From JANSWP01 sp041941305 (GTDB lineage: Bacteria > Bacteroidota > Bacteroidia > Chitinophagales > Saprospiraceae), in the NCBI GenBank assembly GCA_041941305.1, contig JBGTQJ010000005.1, forward strand, positions 214,904 through 278,903: 64,000 nucleotides of DNA, given 5' to 3'. This document shows, one piece after another, positions 61,901 to 64,000 of this stretch. The first letter of the stretch is position 1. Each line of letters begins with the position of its first letter. The position numbers were made by a program, and so were the translations under genes. The notes under the pieces are model-generated. The model saw nothing but the letters and a program-made list of their open reading frames with translations. It was not told where the DNA came from and ran no database searches.

Positions 61901-64000
61901 AGACGATGAAGCTGCTTTAACTGAAAGTACAGAGGTCCCCAGTCCTTATGCTCAAAGACTGACGCGAGAATGGAGAGTGGATGAAGATGGCAATTTGGGA
62001 ACAGTGGATATTTGTTTTGACCTTAGTGGAATTACGGTTACTGGAAGCAGTGTAGGTGATTTTGCATTACTCACTGATCCGGATGGGGATTTTAGCAATG
62101 CTACAGCGACAACCACCGGTGCTACTTTTAGCAATAATGTGATTTGTTTTACCGGTATCAATTTTACGGATGATGATTATTTTACCCTTGCAACGGCCCT
62201 TTGTGTGAATCCGGATGTTCCGACAATCAGTGCTTCAGCGATGACTGTTTGTTCAGGACAATCTGTAAATCTAAGTATTGCCAGTGGCAATTTAAATGAT
62301 GCAACTGACTGGCAATGGTACAGTGGTTCATGTGGCGGGACAAGCGAAGGGAATGGTGCTTCTATTTCTGTCAGTCCTACTTCAACAACTACTTATTATG
62401 CCAGAGGAGAAGGAGGCTGTGTCGTAGCCGGTACCTGCGCAAGTATTCAAATAATGGTTAATGCACTTCCAACCGCCAATGCAGGAAATGATGTCTCCAT
62501 TTGCATTGGATCAACTACACAATTGGATGCTTCGGCTTCCAGTGGAGCGGCAACATTAACTTATTCATGGTCGCCAGCAACTGGACTCAGTGCAACGAAT
62601 ATTGTGAATCCTGTTGCCAATCCAACTACCACTACGACTTACACAGTCACAGTTACAGATGGCAATAATTGTGAAAACACAGATCAGGTGATTGTAACAG
62701 TAAATAACTTACCTACGTTTACTGCTACCCCCACAGATGAGACTTGCCCAAGTGCAAATGATGGTCAGATAGCCTTGACGGTAAATAGTGGCGCTACTCC
62801 ATACGAATACAGTTTTGATGGTGGCACGTTTACTTCATTTGGCGGCAATACACACACATTTACAGGATTGGATGCTGATAGTTATGACATCATCATAAAA
62901 GATAACAACACTTGTGAGAGTACCACTCAGACAATTACTGTGAATACAGCAGCACATCCTGAGATAGATGTGGAGGGCAATAGTACTTCGATTGCATCTG
63001 GTAGCAATAGTCCAAATACTGGTGATGATACTCAATTTGGGGAAGTAGGAATCGTTATTGGTAGCAAGGAACACACTTTTACAATAAAGAATGATGGAAC
63101 TGCAGATTTGGTGTTGAATGGAGGATCTTTGGTAGATATTACAGGGGCAGGCGCTGGTCAATTTAGTGTTAGTCAGAACCCAACGACTCCGATTAGTGCA
63201 AGTGGTAATACTACGTTTAAAATTACCTATTCACCTACTGCTGTAGGTACGCATAATGCAACAGTAAGTATCGCAAACACCGATTGTGATGAATCACCCT
63301 ACACCTTTGATATTCAGGGAACAGGTACTGACCCTGAAATGACCGTTTTGGGTAATAGTGTTGAAATTGAAGATGGTGATTCTTCTCCATCTACTACAGA
63401 CGATACTGATTTTGGTTCTGTGGACATCAATGGCACGACTGAATCTCACACCTTTACGATAACGAATACTGGTGTGTTGGGCTTAAATTTAAGTGGTAAC
63501 CCAATTGTAGATATCACTGGAACTGGCGCCAATCAATTTTCTGTGACTACTCAAGCCACTACTTCTGTAGCTAGCAATTCTTCTACCACCTTTGTGGTTG
63601 AATTTGCACCTGATGCTGCTGGAACTCATACTGCTGAGGTGAGCATTTTGAATGATGATGCAACGGAAAGTCCTTACAACTTTTCAATTACGGGAACTGG
63701 AACAGGAACTGCTCCCGATATGCAGGTTGAGGGTCAGAATTTGGAGATTGCAGATGGAGATAACATTCCATCTACAGCTGATGATACTGATTTTGGAGAT
63801 GTATCTGTGAATGGAGGAACGGATAGCCACACCTTTACAATTAAGAATTTGGGAACAGCAAGTTTAACTTTGGATGGGAACCCCATAGTAAGTATTGGCG
63901 GAAGCCATCCTGGAGATTTTAATGTAACTGCTCAACCAACTAGCCCAGTAGGCATCAGTGGCATGACTACGTTTATAGTTGAGTTCAATCCAACAGCTGG
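52980..64000 (+). CDS. SprB-like giant modular adhesin, 3' end beyond the window
   Basis: From the ATG at 52980 the frame stays open to the window edge (3673 codons). The signal peptide is long: a basic 34-residue n-region, then AVLALSFLFIWVKGIGA. Domains in order: a lectin-like module (114-518); choice-of-anchor D (523-640); a beta-strand/helix region with four ~128-residue repeats (833-1344); choice-of-anchor D (1523-1637); LamG (1642-1821); choice-of-anchor D; LamG (2011-2214); two choice-of-anchor D (2232-2481); Ig-like units; a second copy of the lectin-like module (2670-3074); Ig-like; PKD-like (ANAGNDVSICIGSTTQLDAS); a SprB repeat (3242-3322, PTDETCPSANDGQIALTV); then at least three choice-of-anchor D. 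SprB is the gliding adhesin of Flavobacterium; this protein is likely a T9SS-exported surface adhesin. The C-terminal tail that would prove it is missing. Confidence 0.88.
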   Translation, partial: MNTFSTNSKKRAGQHHSFFSCRKNISASRIRWSRAVLALSFLFIWVKGIGANINSDFAPSCQYLPETDPATILNEGEPIDKVEFGTQPNNVIPVEYCPEDDCVENENSALLLSGPVGISTDIALWLDADDIDGDGITRTGGDNDEPANGSNITTWFDKSGNAADALAASGEEPIVLTNIYNGKPTLDFTEANDDRMEGEMGNYVGEWTGFWVFQTLDPTPGNNSATYSSSSTNFSGTTRHQVMYKGSVGAYHITHPSNIFEDFNTALVLFSVARGSGSDLTLYTNGNEINHPQSQAVSSGDMDDLGTYRLNQGYTGASTGADKRIAEVIIYKRKLDDCEITLINEYLSDKYGQSFVSIQQHYQHEATHPNEITGIGQFPPLGSGSCNSSIQVNSASTSIITLDNPSSNDADDEYLTFGDDEAALTESTEVPSPYTHRLTREWRMDEDGDLGTVDICFDLTGITVTGSSVVDFALLTDPDGDFSDATATTTGASFNNNVICFTGINFTDDDYFSLATALPNSPEINVQGNGIDIDDGDPSPSTADDTDFGGIPLSGQKTVTYTIDNNLGTGDLTISNITLSNTTDFSLPSLSFPITITPGNSTTLDVTYDPQTAATHTSTLTIDNNDADEDPYDFTIQGTACTNAQSTFFTWTNDGGDNSWNNANNWLDENGNTGVPSSNSVVIFSCASDDNCTVDVNADLSHFIVTSDYGGVINLGAQTMNVSTQFEINASSQFNGGTGTVIFDGLVTCNSAASVNNLTITAANNNITMTQGLNVDGNLTINSINELKTNGFNVSGNVVINDDDVATTEFISFVGNTNQTLSGTGQFPNIDVSKTGGNLQLLNDFIIRNDSNDGCSLTGSGTIENTGGKLNIRDVTTINFNGSTDDMIINTLGGENVTLSQDFTVNNTLLITNIDEIRTSTLKVGGDITSNDTDIGGDGTISAIGSGNQVLTGTGDIHKLDVSKTGGNLQLPSNFRLQNSTGTASLTGSGTIENTGGILIFLDVMSVDFSGTVDDLQLTVGNNNVTLTQDLNVDNTLTITTIGEIMTNDIRVSGNITTDDTSIGGTGTIVAAGSSNQTISGSGRIHRLDVSKTGGNLQIAADLRLQNSTGDASFAGSGTIENTGGILIFLDVMSVDFSGTVDDLQLTVGNNNVTLTQDLNVDNTLTITTIGEIMTNDIRVSGNITTDDTTIGGTGAIVVAGNSNQTISGSGRIHHLEVAKTGGNLQMSDNLSLQNSTGDASLTGSGTIENTGGILLFQDVMSVDFSGTVDDLQLSCGNGNNVTLTQDLTVNNTLIVNTVNDINTSNIKVGGNISATDTSVGGTGGISMIGNTTNTFTGGTNGSYPQLTIEKTNAVDIAQLASSATFTSITVEEGVFTLNNFTVSANATLNDGGTLSGIGTIAGNVTANSGSTVDPGTSPGCMTLSGLTLNSGSTLNIEIGGNTNCTEHDQLVVNGSVALNGATLTGTTTTAPTSVVTIIANDASDAISGTGFSNAASSITLGSSTYNVDLTGDTGNDFTLTIASPEINVQGNGMDITDGDNMPSTTDHTDFDGNLTRTFTIQNTGSSDLTISGVNITGTNAADFSITASPSSPVAPAGSTTFDVTFSPSATGTRSATIEINNDDSDENPYDFAIQADGATAGALDFDGSNDFVNLGTSLSSIFDGTNQMTIEAWVNPTELSGLNSVISNLNIPAGEATYYMRSSGDKMQFKIEASTGNSNVLSTSALSLNTWTHIAVTWDGVDLKLYFNGALEDTEPRDGVFPNSTNTVALGISYFPTTQEEWMGSLDEIRIWDRALCVNEILAQKDCELAGTETGLVAYYNFNQGIAGGNNSGTTTLMDNSTNSNNGTLNNFALTGTTSNWVASGNGVSGTCSFSDPEMDVQGGTPLTSISDGDTTPSSTDDTDFGTLFVSGGTDAHTFTIENTGAANLTLDGNPKVAISGSNASDFMVTTQPNSPVSSSGGTTTFIIEFDPSASGLRTATVSISNDDCDENPYNFDIQGTGIDVNSTSMDFDGTDDYVEVADAPALNFNNQSFTIETWVYHDVVASREILDKRNGIKEGFRLRIGGSTYNWTVEQPGGNFSQVVSTSNVVANTWTHIAGTYNASTGDMKIYLNGVLDNSDSGIAGLNVSSTASLFFGSQNGTTKFLDGSIDEVRIWNVERTAAEILANYQTELAGNEPNLVAYYKFDTQNSGCAVDCTSNDFHGLINGAIYNASTPTIDDEACAGGEDLPEMDVQGNNNSIADDDTTPSTTDDTDFGDVAVSGGTDAHTFTIENTGTANLTLDGNPVVAISGTNASDFTVTSQATSPVTSGGGTTIFVIEFDPSASGLRTATVSISNDDCDENPYNFDIQGTGASPEMDVKGNNVSITDDDITPDPADDTDFGSVAIGGCTDVHTFTIENTGIATLNLSGNPIVAVSGTNASDFTVTQPASSTIASGGGTETFQITFNPSATGLRTATVSIDNNDDDENPYNFNIQGTGFDIVATLSGAASICTGESTDLQVAITGGTGPYTVVYNDGSMNITLNNYNSNDNITVNPSSTTTYTLVSVTDANSCIASSPSGTPTVTVNGDPTITLGTSPTVDLGITTVDLPYTATTESPDQYSIDYDLTAEAEGFSDVGTTSLTASPVVLTVPAAAALGTYNGTITVTNSSTGCSSNATAFTVTILNGPVGIVADLALWLDGDDIDGDGITRTGGDGDEPANGANITTWFDKSGKGSDAIADSGEEPIVLTNIYNGKPTLDFTEANDDRMEGEMGNYVGEWTGFWVFQTLDPTPALNSATYSASSTNFSGDTRHQLQYRSDVGAYRITHPQNIFEDFTTALVLFSVARGSGSDLTLYTNGNEINHPQSLAVSSGDMDDVGTYRLNQGYTGASTGADKRIAEVIIYKRKLDDCEITLINEYLSDKYGQSFVSIQQHYQHEATHPNEITGIGQFPPLGSGACNSSIQVNAASTSIITLDNPSSNDTDDEYLTFGDDEAALTESTEVPSPYAQRLTREWRVDEDGNLGTVDICFDLSGITVTGSSVGDFALLTDPDGDFSNATATTTGATFSNNVICFTGINFTDDDYFTLATALCVNPDVPTISASAMTVCSGQSVNLSIASGNLNDATDWQWYSGSCGGTSEGNGASISVSPTSTTTYYARGEGGCVVAGTCASIQIMVNALPTANAGNDVSICIGSTTQLDASASSGAATLTYSWSPATGLSATNIVNPVANPTTTTTYTVTVTDGNNCENTDQVIVTVNNLPTFTATPTDETCPSANDGQIALTVNSGATPYEYSFDGGTFTSFGGNTHTFTGLDADSYDIIIKDNNTCESTTQTITVNTAAHPEIDVEGNSTSIASGSNSPNTGDDTQFGEVGIVIGSKEHTFTIKNDGTADLVLNGGSLVDITGAGAGQFSVSQNPTTPISASGNTTFKITYSPTAVGTHNATVSIANTDCDESPYTFDIQGTGTDPEMTVLGNSVEIEDGDSSPSTTDDTDFGSVDINGTTESHTFTITNTGVLGLNLSGNPIVDITGTGANQFSVTTQATTSVASNSSTTFVVEFAPDAAGTHTAEVSILNDDATESPYNFSITGTGTGTAPDMQVEGQNLEIADGDNIPSTADDTDFGDVSVNGGTDSHTFTIKNLGTASLTLDGNPIVSIGGSHPGDFNVTAQPTSPVGISGMTTFIVEFNPTA
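53319..54533 (+). repeat. 1215-bp long direct repeat, copy 1 (lectin-like module)
   Basis: This 405-codon segment (from GPVGI, ALWLDADDIDGDGITRTGG, to FTDDDYFSLATAL) is repeated at 60987-62201 with the same length and very high DNA similarity, including long identical runs (for example around 53570-53640). The module has a jelly-roll/lectin look (NGKPTLDF, LSDKYGQSF). Confidence 0.85.
55476..57010 (+). repeat. Four tandem ~384-bp in-frame repeats
   Basis: Units start at 55476, 55866, 56250 and 56634 at the (V/S)SKTGGNLQL site. Lengths are 390, 384 and 384 bp. The middle units share long near-identical DNA, for example ILIFLDVMSVDFSGTVDDLQL in two copies. The repeated beta-strand pattern suggests a beta-helix or stacked beta-sheet rod. 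Confidence 0.85.
58612..60420 (+). repeat. Choice-of-anchor D repeats, central group
   Basis: Three units (about 58612-58986, 59674-60045, 60049-60420) share PEMDV.G, DDTDFG, HTFTIENTG, LSGNP or LDGNP, GTNASDF, RTATVSI and ENPYNF.IQGTG. Parts of the first two are nearly identical in DNA. Related units occur at 54547 and 57547. Confidence 0.8.
60987..62201 (+). repeat. 1215-bp long direct repeat, copy 2
   Basis: Second copy of the segment at 53319-54533, in frame. Differences concentrate in short patches, such as the stretch after TLDPTP and around TRHQ, and near GACNSSIQV. Copies are 7.7 kb apart within one gene. Confidence 0.85.
62956..64000 (+). repeat. Choice-of-anchor D repeats, distal group, cut by window edge
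   Basis: Two full units (62956-63330, 63331-63710) and one cut unit (from 63715) carry PE(I/M)..(E/L)GN, DDT(D/Q)FG, HTFTI, ..ESPY.F.I.GTG. More copies probably follow beyond the window. Confidence 0.75.

Noticed and set aside
53024..63161. Many minus-strand ORFs opposite the large adhesin (for example 53024-53512, 55433-55810, 58451-58918)
   Set aside because: They mirror the repeated plus-strand domains, have low-complexity Ser/Val/Pro composition and no start context; the plus-strand frame is continuous with recognisable domains.

Overview
The window looks like chromosomal DNA of a filamentous or gliding Bacteroidota bacterium, most plausibly of the Saprospirales. This placement is an inference. 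It rests on a type IX secretion (T9SS) sorting tail ending in a PNP-type motif, a SprB repeat, a TANFOR-type N-terminal domain, very long secreted LamG proteins, start codons without clear Shine-Dalgarno sequences, and TAnnTTTG-type -7 elements. No tRNA, rRNA, CRISPR array, transposase or replication gene was seen.

Layout. (1) 1-3535, minus strand: a secreted beta-propeller/caspase (C14) protein whose C-terminus is cut by the window edge, and a small secreted cysteine-containing protein. (2) 4099-5763, plus strand: a beta-propeller-like secreted protein with a T9SS tail. (3) 6103-13703: a 2205-residue exported RHS/YD-repeat protein with a C-terminal toxin-like tip, an AT-rich probable immunity gene 7 bp downstream, and a further small hypothetical gene. 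(4) 13704-14438: a structured intergenic region with a dispersed palindromic element, four helically phased TGCAACAT boxes and a Bacteroidota-type -7 box. (5) 14439-52699: an outer-membrane beta-barrel protein, a 4587-residue TANFOR/LamG protein, a 6387-residue LamG protein with a novel repeated two-cysteine module, and an ~890-residue fibronectin-III-like protein. All four point the same way. They may form one transcriptional and functional unit, although large palindromes lie in two of the three junctions. (6) 52980 to the window end: a giant modular adhesin of at least 3673 residues (lectin-like modules, choice-of-anchor D repeats, LamG, PKD/Ig-like and SprB repeats), open at the right edge.

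The theme is cell-surface and secreted machinery: giant adhesins, a polymorphic toxin and a secreted caspase. The best candidate for something undescribed is the 14.4-52.7 kb locus. Two giant proteins share the same unnamed module pair, alternate it with LamG domains, and sit between a beta-barrel and a fibronectin-like partner. Several intergenic palindrome families punctuate the region. Domain names were assigned by eye from translations, without database searches.
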